A stretch of DNA of 64,000 bases from Lineus longissimus (Eukaryota; Nemertea; Pilidiophora; Heteronemertea; Lineidae). Every line of letters begins with the position of its first letter. Position 1 is the stretch's first letter. Made by a program: the position numbers and the translations under genes. Where the stretch lies: positions 5,396,501 through 5,460,500 of the forward strand of contig NC_088315.1 of NCBI RefSeq assembly GCF_910592395.1, written 5' to 3'. The notes beneath the pieces are model-generated. The model had not been told where the DNA came from. It made no database searches and saw nothing but the letters and a program-made list of their open reading frames with translations. Shown here piece after piece: positions 27,601 to 37,008 of this stretch.

Positions 27601-30600
27601 AAAGAAAATACCCATATATATAATAATAGACCAGGGAAAAAACTGACGAAGGAAGCTTGATCGGCAACAATTACCAGCAAACAGACTGAGGCTTACATTG
27701 TCTCCAATGGTTATGTATTCATCGCCGATATTCTCGCCAATTAGTGACAGGGCTGTATCCGCACGGTCATCGTCTCGGACAGCAATTTCCGTTACAAGAA
27801 CTGGTCACTATACTATGAATTCATGATGGTTTCTTCAGAGGACCTTTATTGCGGACAGGTTGCCTTCAAAGCAATGAAAGAATTGAGTATTCTAATTTCT
27901 TTCAGAGGAGGGCGGAGTGATGCCACTGGATCCTGCCTCATTAAGGCCTTTGAATTGTTTCTTAAACACACTCAATTAATCTTGGTGTGAGTGAATTTAA
28001 GAAAAGATCAAAAGGCCTACTATGGGAGGATGATAAGAGTGAAACGAAATCTGAGGCAACTTGGTGACAAGATGCCATGAAGATGCTGAAGATGATGTTT
28101 CTAACTTGAAAACTCCATATGCATAATACTAATAGCAGAAACTGATAGCGAGTGATCTGTTAATGATAGTAGTCAACCAACACTCCTCAACACTCAAACC
28201 CACTAGATGGATTGTGATCATTTGGCCAGCTTTGTCAATCACCCTTGAAGCCGTTCATGATCGCCAAGAATATAAAGAAGAATCAGCCAACATCACGCAA
28301 TATCGTCCATAATCACGGACCCTATCTATTGAGTAAACATCAAAATAAATGCAACTTCATCTCGTTGCTTTACCAGAGTTTGGTGGCATTCGCTTTCATC
28401 TTTGATGCGGGTCTTGAGTAAATATGTCGGATTTATAAGGCGAGTGCAGGCGGTAGAGACGGCCTCAATGTTCCGGTCGATAGTGCCTCTGATTGGTTTC
28501 ATGATTATTTAGCTAAGGTAATCTTCTCTGATCACAACCGAGTCCAGTGGAACAGCAGAAAGGTCAGTCGGCAATTACCACTTATGAGGCAGGGCTGGGG
28601 TAAAGCTAACTTTACGAGTATTGGGGAAGAGTCAGTTTGGCGAGGATCTACTGTTTCCCCACCAACTCTAGGCAAATCTTTGCTTTGCTTAACCACATTG
28701 CCAACACTGATAGGATGGCAATCCACTACCATCACAACTATTGAAATAAGGAACACTGTGATAAGATTGAGAACAGTCCAAGTCTTTATTTTTAAAGAGA
28801 TAGAGATTTGCCACAGAAAAACAGCCTTCAATCCAGAACCATCCTTTAGATTTCCCATGTTGCGCACATATCTCACAATGGGGATTTGACAAAACAGACT
28901 AGTAACACGCTAAGCCAAACCAAAATACTGAATATTGATTCTGACCAGTAAAGCATCCCTAAAGTTGACAAGAAACTTAATCAGATCCATGAAATTTCCC
29001 CAATGTAAATAATCCTTCACTTTCAGAAATTTATTTCAATCCCATTGGCAGCAATCTGCGAGATTAAGTAGGAAAACAATGTTTATAGCTTATCTGATCC
29101 CATAAACAAGCAAAATTCATTATATTAAACCAATATTTTCAGCTCTTTAGGTCTATCTCGACACACAATTCTTTGAAATCAAGTGATCTTTATCCTAGCA
29201 TCTCACCCTATAAATGAGAGCTGTTTGTTGGCTTCAAGTTGCCAGGTTACACAGGCACATGAAGATCTAAATGCCAGCCCTACTGGCAATAGACAGTTTG
29301 GTTTGAGTTTACATCTTCATGTGCCTGTAGTTGATGAGCATTGTCAGTTGGGCTTGAGTTTCAAATCTTCATGTGCCTGTGATTCCAACTCATTGTGAGG
29401 AAGCAGTTTCTACTTCCCATATCTGCCAGTCTTCACCAGGACATGTCAGGCAATGATACAGAATGACAGATATCATCACCAAATATCACCTCGGACCCTG
29501 TGCAGCAACCATTCATCGACAGATGCCAGAGGAATCCTATCAACAAGTATGGATTACTTGGTATGAATGAATGAATCAAATTTGTTTTAATACAGCACGT
29601 TGGCTTATCTTTCAGACAGCTGCCAGAGGAATCATACAGATCTTCATACATGTCATATCAATATTAATGAATGAATCAAATCAAGCTTTTATTTAGCACC
29701 TTTCCCAAAGCTTCCCAAAGCTTCCGATCGCGGCAGTTGGGTTGGATTGGGTTTAAATCAAGCTTTTATTTAGCACCTTTCCCAAAGCTTCCCAAAGCTT
29801 CCGATCGCGGCAGTTGGGTTGGATTGGGTTTAAATCAAGCTTTTATTTAGCACCTTTTCCAAAGCTTCCCAAAGCTTCCGATCGCGGCAGTTGGGTTGGA
29901 TTGGGTTTATAGGCACGCAATGAGTTCATTTAGGTAAGAGTTGCCAGTTGGTTCACAGCCTTGACAAGCTCTGGTCAAATAATGAGAGTCACCTATCGTT
30001 CCATACCAACAATTATTCTTTGAAAGCCCTGAACCAATCACTACATCAGATGTCCATTTATCCATCACCACGCCATTCATGTAGATTGTACGCCCTTGTA
30101 TATCCAATCTCGGCTCTTAATTGCTCGCTGGATCAGCACCAACACTTAGATAAATAGCGCAGGATGGGACAATAAGGGCGATATATCCCTGAATATCACC
30201 ATTAATCTCTAAGTCCTTCGCCTTTGATTGGCAGACTAACACAATAATGTTCGGGAGGGATGAATTAAGTCCACTTGCGGACGGCCAGAACAGACATGAT
30301 AATCAGCAAAATCATGGCCATTATGTCAGAAGATGAAGTTGAAAGGACAAAATACCCCATCACTTTGATCCAATTGCCATCATTTGGACCTAAAGCATTC
30401 ATGTGCTCTGCCATGTGAGTTAATCTTTCAGGATGATGAGTCTTGGGTGCAAAGATTTTGTCAGTTATGAAAAAGATCAGTCACTTTCGTGAAATTGATC
30501 TTTGAGTTTCGACTGTGTGGAACAATTCTGAAAACAAAGGTTTTACAATTAAAGCAAGTGAATACACAGTTACTGCATTGTTTTCTACCTATAGCCAAAA

Positions 30601-33600
30601 GACACTTTGGCTAACAGTTCCACCCAAGGCTATATGTTATAAATCCCAACCAATATACAATATTTAACACATCTTTGCTTTTTTGGGATGGTTAACAAAT
30701 ACTCGGGGCAAATCTCTGTAATCATTACAAATAACATTGCAAAAAAGTTGCATTGGAAAAGATCTAAAGGGGAGTGTCTCATTATTTATGTATAACTTGC
30801 TTACAGCTATATAACTATCGCATTTTCTTGTGGCATTTTTATGCACACCTTTCCCTTTATATAACTGTCCTGCACATCAGGTGCCAGAGTGCACCTTTTG
30901 TTCCTGGTTGCCTGAGGAGATTTTTCTTGGTTAAAAATCAGTCCTACATTATAGAGACCATTTAAACACTGTTTCTCCTGCTGTAAAGTACATGGTTAGT
31001 GAACATTACATGCTGTCCATCTGCTAGGTCAATAAGAGACACAAATCAGTAAACAATTCATTCATTACATGGGAAGAATTTATCAAAATGTTTACAATAT
31101 TTGGATTTGCACGCTGGAACCTAAATTGCTCGACTGTGCTATGCTTAAAACAGAAATGGTTAAAACTTCTCTCAATCATCGGCCTAATTGAATTTTGCTC
31201 CAAATAACCACCAAAAAGAAAAGAATCCTAGAAACCAATCGGATCCAAATTGACTTTGACAGCTCAACTCCTTCTGTCAAGTCAAAAAAACTTGGCTCAA
31301 GGCTACACCCACGGCCGCTGATTTTCAAGGATCACCTGCAATTCTCATGTAAATGGATATCTCCGTAAATCAAGGTTCTAAATTGCATTCCGTTCAAGAG
31401 TAACTGCGGAGTAGTCACTCCATGTATGGTAATCAATTACCCCTTTTTTACAGAATTTGGAACTGTCACAGTTAATTTTCCATGCAGTAAATCTAGCAAT
31501 TCGATGGTTCCCACTCAGAGTTGGTAACTGTCAGCCTGCAGATCTAGAGTAAATGGGGAGATCAGTGTTGTTGAATGCGACAGAAATCGTTGTAGAATAA
31601 CTGATCAATGACATTTGAGCATCAACAATCTTTGAAATGATTCGTCAAACTTTCCTTGAATTTATGGTGAATCAATTGAGATGCACTGCTGAGTAAGATA
31701 AGGCCACTACAAGAATTTACTTGATACGTTCTTAACCGTACTTTATTTTCTTAATTTTGAGGCAAGAAATTCTACCATGATGCGCATCAAGTACTCCAGC
31801 CTCTTCCCAGCATGGTGCACTGAAAAACTTTCCGAAACAAGAACGAAAGAGCACAACACACAAATTGTGAATTTCCAAAGAAAAAACAACTGACATTTTT
31901 TAACTTTTTATCTTTCAGAATACCGAAACTTCTTTCCAAACTGAGGCAGAAACACTCCCGGACACCCACCGAAGCAAATCCGGTAACTACAATAGTTTCA
32001 GCAGAGCAGAAGGACAGAATGGTTACGTAAGTCATTAAACCCACCAGGCCCCCTTTACACTTCTCAATCCATCACTGAAGTCTGACCTCCACCTTTTTTA
32101 CCAGCATAGGCCCCAAATTCATCGCCTTTTCTGACTTTAAGGCAACCTCTGAGCCTTGATGTGTTAAACCTCAGAGGGGGTCGTCAAATCATGGTAAGCA
32201 TGCCCAGATAGCGGAGCTCTGAACAGCCAGGCACTGCAGAAGCCTAAACGACGACACTTGAGTGTTCTGCTAACAACTAAACCAACAAAACAAATTACTA
32301 TCAAAATCTACTTTCTACAGCTGTCATCAGCCTCATTGTTCCCCAACTTTTTCAGTGGTTGCAAACTATGATCAATAGCTTCTTCTTCAGACTGTGGCAA
32401 CAGCAAAATTAAGTGACTCAAGATTTTTACCCCAAATCAATAAAACATCCATGGAAGCAGACTGGCTAGACAGGAACTCACTATTTCTCACTAAGGCACT
32501 TAAGACTTGATGAAGAAATCAATAAATGTAAAGTTTTAACACGGGAAGTTGAAAAAAGGTTTTCTCTTTTTAGTCCCACTCTCCAGATCAATGAAACCTT
32601 TTAAAAAATAAGTAAGAACTGAAACTATATCGGGCAACATTTGCCGCCTTGGGACCACCCCAACTTCCTCGTCTACAAATGCCTCATTCAGCACAAGTAA
32701 CTAATTCCCTGTCTCAAAAGCAGAACATGTTCCAGCGCTCTACTCATCCTCACTACAAATAGTTAGAATCGGATCATTTCCTCAGAACAGACTATCACCA
32801 GTGCCTCATTAACGGAGAGCGCTCAATTCCTGACCATCGCCATTAATCGCTGTGACGTTTATCCCCAGATGTGATCATCGACCACTCAGGACTGGCAATT
32901 TGACCTCGGGCAGACCACGAACAGATCCACGATGTGGCCAAGGTATTGCCGGCTGATTTCGCTGCGATGAGTTCACATTAACGCAATCATTATCTACCAT
33001 ACCACCACACGAACTTCGATATTTTCAATATGTCTGGTCATGATGCGTTTATTTGGTGGCTGATCAGGCTATTCTGTAGCAATCATGTTGGCCCATTCAA
33101 CCAAAAATTAACTTAAGGGTGGTGGAGAAAGTTGTGATGGGATGTTGACCCTTTCTTGCAAGGCTTTGATTGCGGAGGCGGGGTGGGTTAGTTCTCTCCC
33201 ATCTGGTGGTAACTCTGCCTTTTTGAGATGTAAAGTTGTGGAACCAGGGATGTGGCATCCCCATTTTATATAGACAATTCTTAGATTTCGACCATGAATT
33301 TTGGGAAACAGACTTAAAAACTCCTCTTTTCCAAGGCACTCTCTCTTCCTGGATCCACCCCTGCAAATAGAGTATCCCAGCAAATTATGCAATTTGCATT
33401 TTGACATATGCAAATTTCTGTGGTGCAAATTTTGCTTGTGGATACCACAACCACTTCTAGCATGTCAAAGGACTTTCAACAGCCATCAAGAATTAGCAAT
33501 CACTTTCCAGGCACTCTCCCTTTAAGTTGGTATCATTTCCGGCTAAGCAGCTTATGAACGACTATCGAGCGATGTCAGTTTCTTGAGTCAAAGAAACCTG

Positions 33601-34526
33601 ATGGGTTGAGCTTGCTCACACAACAGATAACCCATGCTAATTTAAGGATAGCCAAGAGGTTTCTGTCCATTAAGTGGTCAGATACGGTGAGACACGACAC
33701 CAAATGAACCGCAAATGACACTGAGGCTGTTTGGTAGATGTGTCCGTTTCTTGCGACTAAGAAACCAATGAAATGAGCTTGCCGACCCTGAAGCAACCTA
33801 CAAACCTGTGAAAAATATTTCCGAGAAGAGTAATAAAAAGATTGCTCATTTGCAGGTAAAACCAACAATTGCTGGGTTTAATTTGCATTGCAAGTCGCAG
33901 CAATCTCACCTCTTCATCTATCAAGAGACTTAATACCAAGGACTAGAATGAGTTATCTACTGTTACAGTCTCATACTAAAAAAGCTGCATGGTATCAACA
34001 CTTTCTTGGGCTGAGCCACTTGTTGAGTCAATGTCGCTCCTTCCTGTCCATATCAGACTTACATGCACAGAGCCCCAGTGTCACAAATGGTGGAGTCTCT
34101 CAGAGGAATTGATGGCCTTGATGATAGCCGCAGTGGTCAGTCAGACAGAATGCAAAGATTGGCGGCTTTGCATTGCGCATCGGCTTTTGCACTACAAATA
34201 TCAAATAATGTTCACATCAGTACCTGAACCAACATGGTACAAGGTTCAGTTTACAGTCCTGGTCTTAAGTAGCATTCCCTACCTTCTGGTACAACTTACC
34301 TGTATTCAAATACACCAACACAGGCACACATTCTGCTCTTGGTAAAATGAAACAACTCACCAGTACTGTAACATAAGTCTTCAGCTGAAGCTGGGCAAAT
34401 GCCCCCCCCCCCCCACACACACACCACACATGATTTTGTGAATTCTTGCTGACTAATTCTTACTTCTTTATCTTCTAGCAATATGAGCTGGAGCCATTAA
34501 AGGAGGACAATGGACCAACGTTCTGA
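9603..34526 (+). CDS. FMRFamide-receptor-like GPCR (multi-exon, alternative first exons)
   Basis: This is a class A peptide GPCR of the plasma membrane. Coding exons are 9603-9643 (1A) or 20782-20867 (1B), then 22655-23714, 31919-32026 and 34479-34526. Phases agree at every junction: phase 2 into the large exon and phase 0 afterwards. The predicted protein is 418 aa with 1A or 433 aa with 1B. Visible family marks are GN in TM1, LAIAD in TM2, DRY at the end of TM3 followed by ICHP, YNIPRWFDY at the TM4/ECL2 border, and a TM7 ending NCSANIFFYCYFGKKFRR. The RWF-Y segment and the N-S-x-N form of TM7 point to FMRFamide-type receptors; the ligand is not proven. N-glycosylation sequons NYS and NDS lie in the N-terminus and NMT in ECL2. 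The introns are 13, 1.8, 8.2 and 2.5 kb. An AATAAA at 35252-35257 could end the transcript. Confidence 0.85.
10243..10300. repeat. Palindromic repeat shared with 51358-51400
   Basis: AGAATTGATAAAGACTATAG followed by TCTTTAC and, after a short A/T gap, TTCTTGATA. The same order of words occurs at 51358-51400 (TTGATAAAGACTAGTCTTTA then TTCTTGATA). The central AAAGACTATAGTCTTT is a perfect palindrome. Confidence 0.5.
16052..16057. repeat. Left target-site duplication GATGTA
   Basis: GATGTA directly abuts the TATGGC terminus of the 333-bp element and recurs directly after its GCCATA terminus at 16391-16396. Confidence 0.7.
16058..16390. mobile_element. 333-bp TIR element with internal palindrome array and 6-bp TSD
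   Basis: The ends are a perfect inverted TATGGCAAGC / GCTTGCCATA that continues with mismatches for about 35 bp (both sides contain the AATAATTAA block). The element is flanked by identical GATGTA at 16052-16057 and 16391-16396, a target-site duplication. The interior is an array of short units of the type AAAACC-AGTTTTCTT and CATGGAAGAAAACCATG, each nearly self-complementary, so the whole body can fold back. There is no coding capacity, so it is a non-autonomous DNA transposon (MITE-like); I cannot name the superfamily. Confidence 0.8.
18398..18560. mobile_element. CAGTAGAACC-family MITE, diverged copy C
   Basis: It starts CAATAGAACCACTCTATCAC and keeps GTCCT, GTGTTATATTT, GGGACCAAAATCA and AGGTGCCCT words in the same order as the better copies at 38451 and 39746. 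The right terminus is degraded. Confidence 0.5.
19767..19875 (+). repeat. 15-bp minisatellite TTCCTGTTTCGCCTA, forward array
   Basis: Seven copies of CCTGTTTCGCCTATT, one junction carrying a 5-base insertion (ACAAAA context near 19810). The identical unit appears in the opposite orientation at 20475-20538, so the two arrays enclose about 600 bp and form large inverted termini, like a foldback element. Open frames across it are repeat artefacts. Confidence 0.85.
20475..20538 (-). repeat. 15-bp minisatellite, inverted partner array
   Basis: Four copies of AATAGGCGAAACAGG, the reverse complement of the unit at 19767-19875; one copy has CGGAAC in place of CGAAAC. The opposite orientation and sequence identity across 600 bp suggest the arrays are ends of one element rather than independent microsatellites. 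Confidence 0.85.
20782..20867 (+). CDS. GPCR alternative first coding exon 1B
   Basis: An ATGATG at 20782 opens 28 codons plus two bases. The exon ends in a YEYNYDYDYDYDY run and a GG|GTGAGC donor, in the same phase as exon 1A. A (TATGAC)n-like hexamer run at about 20845-20863 encodes the repeated Tyr-Asp. The exon lies 1.8 kb before the seven-helix exon. Using 1B gives a 29-residue leader instead of 14. It has no acceptor-like polypyrimidine tract immediately upstream that would make it an internal exon, so I read it as a promoter-proximal first exon. Confidence 0.65.
20868..22654 (+). other. GPCR intron between exon 1B and the seven-helix exon
   Basis: A 1.8-kb intron with GTGAGC donor and TTTTTCAG acceptor. 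Apart from the 81-nt hairpin at 20961-21041 I see no gene or repeat in it. Confidence 0.6.
20961..21041. repeat. 81-nt hairpin-forming inverted repeat
   Basis: The first 16 bases (GTCATTCTCAGATTCA) pair perfectly with the last 16, then comes an internal mismatch zone, then a second stem ending CATCCAAG-TGG-CTTGGATG with a 3-base loop. The size is like a microRNA precursor, but the near-total symmetry also fits a small MITE. It lies in the GPCR intron between exon 1B and the large exon. Confidence 0.7.
22655..23714 (+). CDS. GPCR main exon: seven transmembrane core
   Basis: The acceptor is TTTTTCAG|G at 22654/22655 and the donor is GGAAA|GTGAGT at 23714/23715. The exon carries all seven helices in one piece: TM1 with GN, TM2 with LAIAD, TM3 ending DRYIYICHP, TM4 into NIPRWFDY, TM5 from LYIPIALVIPLV, TM6 with MLIAVIFMFMLCQIPAL and TM7 with NCSANIFFYCYF, then a basic helix 8. 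If the donor is not used, the frame runs on 16 residues to TAG at 23763-23765, giving a short-tailed form. The TM2-TM3 loop has no cysteine, so the usual TM3-ECL2 disulfide cannot form as in most class A receptors, although ECL2 keeps a Cys after RWFDY. Confidence 0.9.
24192..24210 (+). repeat. G19 homopolymer run
   Basis: Nineteen consecutive G residues in an intron of the GPCR. Shorter G or C runs lie at 9757-9769, 34402-34414 and about 42113-42124. Confidence 0.9.
26722..26772. repeat. 13-bp perfect inverted repeat with 25-base loop
   Basis: TTGTACTCAAAGC at 26722-26734 is exactly reverse-complemented at 26760-26772. No gene signal surrounds it. Confidence 0.7.
27944..28018. repeat. 75-nt imperfect foldback, AGGCCTTT ends
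   Basis: AGGCCTTTGAATTGTTTCTT at the left pairs with the right end (AAGAAAAGATCAAAAGGCCT) with few mismatches, and the inner ACTCA/TGAGT continues the stem. It is a short MITE-like hairpin within the long GPCR intron. Confidence 0.6.
28535..28862 (-). CDS. Possible exon of an unrecognised secreted or membrane protein
   Basis: An ATG at about 28860 on the minus strand opens a frame to a TGA at about 28535. It encodes a hydrophilic start, one hydrophobic segment (WTVLNLITVFLISIVVMVV) and a polar tail ending near LPQPC. A weak donor (CTC|GTAAAG) lies inside. I recognise no family. The single membrane-like segment followed by a polar tail would fit a signal-anchored or secreted precursor, but a chance open frame within the GPCR intron is at least as likely. 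No partner exon was found. Confidence 0.2.
29678..29908. repeat. 77-bp tandem repeat, three copies
   Basis: Units begin at 29678, 29755 and 29832 with AAATCAAGCTTTTATTTAG and end GGTTGGATTGGGTTT. They are nearly identical (one C-to-T change seen in the third), so the expansion is recent. Each unit holds an inner AAAGCTTCCC doublet and a GATCG core. Confidence 0.9.
31919..32026 (+). CDS. GPCR C-terminal tail exon (penultimate)
   Basis: The exon has acceptor TTATCTTTCAG|AA and donor GGTTAC|GTAAGT and is 108 bp, phase 0 at both ends. It encodes 36 Ser/Thr/Asn-rich hydrophilic residues beginning NTETSFQTEAETLPDTH, typical of a GPCR cytoplasmic tail with phosphorylation sites. Read without splicing it would stop at TAA 32036-32038 after VSH. 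Assignment rests on both splice sites, an uninterrupted frame and phase match with the upstream receptor exon 8.2 kb away. Transcript evidence is not available here. Confidence 0.6.
32027..34478 (+). other. Last GPCR intron, no gene recognised
   Basis: A GTAAGT donor at 32027 and a TTCTAG acceptor at 34477-34478. AATAAA words near 32438 would fit an alternative 3' end that reads through the donor. I see no other gene. Confidence 0.45.
34479..34526 (+). CDS. GPCR last coding exon
   Basis: The acceptor TTTATCTTCTAG|CA is followed by 15 codons (QYELEPLKEDNGPTF) and TGA at 34524-34526, in phase 0 with the preceding exon. The peptide is acidic and has the look of a receptor C-terminus. It is very short, so the call depends on the strong acceptor and the phase match. 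An AATAAA about 730 bp downstream (35252-35257) could be the polyadenylation signal. Confidence 0.5.
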   Translation, partial: QYELEPLKEDNGPTF

Positions 34527-37008
34527 GAAAACCAGCAGTAGTCATGAGAACATAACTAGTCAGAGAACTATTAGGAAGTCAAATCAGTCAAGCGGGAAAC
34601 TGGTCACAGTTATGAGAAGCATCAGTTCTGCCAGTAAGAATTCATCCGACCATGCATATACCAATGTTCTCATGTTACTGACATTTTGAAAGGTAAAAAT
34701 GTGAAAGACATGATGGTCTGTCAAGATGGCCAGCACAAAAGTACGAGTTTTAATGATGAGGACACAGTTCAGATATTTACAGGTTGTATCCAAAGAAGAA
34801 TTGTATAAAAGACGTTATAAGACCAACAGTATAGATTAAAAGACTAATACTTGTATTAGCATTGCATGAGACACACTTTTCAAGTCCTCGCGGACATTTG
34901 ATCAACAGAGGCTATGCAGATGATGTCACCATAGCAAAAGATGCCATTTTTGACATCAAATTTACGTCATTGATCCAGGCGGCACACTTTGATATCAACC
35001 ATGACGTTACTTATACCTAGTAGCACATTTCATGGCTGTGATATCATTGCACATCCTCTTTTGTATCATTAGGCCATTCCAAGACTTTCCACTCTGCACA
35101 CACAGAAAGTGTGCAACTGGTACCATTAAAACCTTACCATTTTCACTTCAACTGGACTATACTCATCTGCATGCGGAAGGAAAAGCCTGCATTCTTGGTC
35201 TGGGGAGTATTAGGTATCATAGAAAATCCCATAAGTGTTGGATGCGGATGGAATAAAGATTGCATGCAAGACTATTTACAGGTTTAAGAAGAAGCATGAA
35301 TGCAAATTTTAAGAAAAGTCAAAATGTGAAAACTGAATTAAAACTATTAAAAGGACCTATCTTGTCACATGAAATCTGGTTCCTTCTGCTCCAAAGAGTC
35401 AATTACTATAGTGTCCCTTCTTGAGAGAGATATAATGGCGTGAATCACTCAGTCAAATGTGTGCGGTTATTACTAAATGGAACCACGGGAAATAGGATTT
35501 TAATATCACACCTTGTAATTCACGATATGAAATCTGATGAGTGATTTTTAAAGGAGAAGTGCCATTAGTGCTGGCTGAAATATTGTAATTTTACAGACAT
35601 CTCAAGGCTAACATAACAAGTAGTTCATTGCTACTTTGGGATGGACGCCCTGAAAATGTATTGCTCTCCAGCAAAGGGGGGGCACGTTTGCCTCATGTTC
35701 CCCCTTAACCGTTAGAGACTCTAAATACTATTCAAGCTCATTGCCAAAGTGATACAACTTTTCCTAATCTCTATCAAACACAGTTATACCTCCTGACATT
35801 TTGTCACATTTTATTCAAATGCCAAACCAGCTCATCACAATGGGATAAGACTTTGTTAGATATCACTAACTAAAAGAATAGTCTACAGAATACTTTTTTC
35901 AAATGTGAAACTGCCCAATGAGCCAGGGGTGGGCAAATTATGTATTTCTTCAAATGATGTTAACATTTATCATAGATGTTGTTCCATTGCAAATGATGCT
36001 ATCTAGGTAAGTAGTGGGCATTTCATTGTCATTGGAGTAGACTCAGGTATTCACCAACTTCATAAAAATATCAAAATACGTGTAGATTGTATCTGTATTT
36101 CAAATACATGTAGTCATCAGGATAGTACTTACCGGTACCTGCTTTAATAGTTTGTGATTCAAATCATACGTGTATATAACGGTACCAGACAGAGTGTATA
36201 TTGTAAAGGAAATAAAAGGTATTGTGATTACTGAATAATTTGGTTGTTTGTTCATTTTATGACACACAAATTTCAAAATACAGTATACTTGCATCCATTA
36301 TTTTTTGGTAACCTTCCGATTTATCATTCTGGAAGAAATTCATACCATCATTAAAGTTATAGTATATCGATATCAAAATGACTAGTTCTGGAAAGAACAA
36401 TGTCAACCTGCTACAAAACACTAAATACAAACACAAAATACAAAATACGAAAATTCATTTCACTTAAGTCGTTGGATAATGGCAAATTGAAACATGAAAA
36501 TACAATCAATTGTAACAGCCTAGCCAGGCCATCTACCCAGTACCCCAAACAACATGAACTATCACAAAAAGACAGTGTCATGAAACTGAAAGAAACACTC
36601 ATTAGTTAGTATCATCATCACATCAATATGATGATACGCAATGAATAACATTCAAAAGATTGTCTATCCTAAAAGAAATGCAAGTCTATGATGAAGACAT
36701 GTAAACATGGTATGTAAAGGGTACAACAATTTTTAGCCAAAAAAATGAGAGAACAGACGCAGTTAAAAGGGGTGAAATTATACTATTAGTCTTAAATTAA
36801 GATGCAAAAGCATAAGGCTCAAGGGCATCAATGAGAACAGGGTGCAAGAGAAGCTATTCCGACAACTACCAAATAACTTTACATATACAACTTCAAGTAA
36901 CATTATCTCTGATTTTAGAAAAAACATCTTTAGGAGATTTACAAAGTGCCCTTCGACAGAAGAGTAAATGACTTTTTCCCCTTAAGTGGCTATGAAAATA
37001 AGACTTAC
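34527..37008. other. Convergent interval between GPCR 3' end and ADGF
   Basis: The + strand carries a candidate GPCR polyadenylation signal (AATAAA 35252-35257). On the - strand I looked for the missing ADGF exons (a GHG-type motif and the DDP-type metal site) and found none. If the ADGF frame reads through its last donor it stops at about 36893. Confidence 0.45.
35252..35257 (+). terminator. Candidate polyadenylation signal of the GPCR gene
   Basis: AATAAA lies about 0.73 kb after the predicted TGA of the GPCR. Position is the only support. Confidence 0.35.

Larger units (their letters stand above)
23715..31918 (+). other. Long GPCR intron without recognised gene
   Basis: An 8.2-kb interval between the seven-helix exon and the tail exon. 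It contains a G19 run (24192-24210), hairpins at 26722-26772 and 27944-28018, a 123-bp-period diverged direct repeat (27024 and 27147), a possible minus-strand open frame at 28535-28862, dispersed 16-mers near 29251-29380 and the 77-bp triplet at 29678-29908. I see no other gene. Confidence 0.5.
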
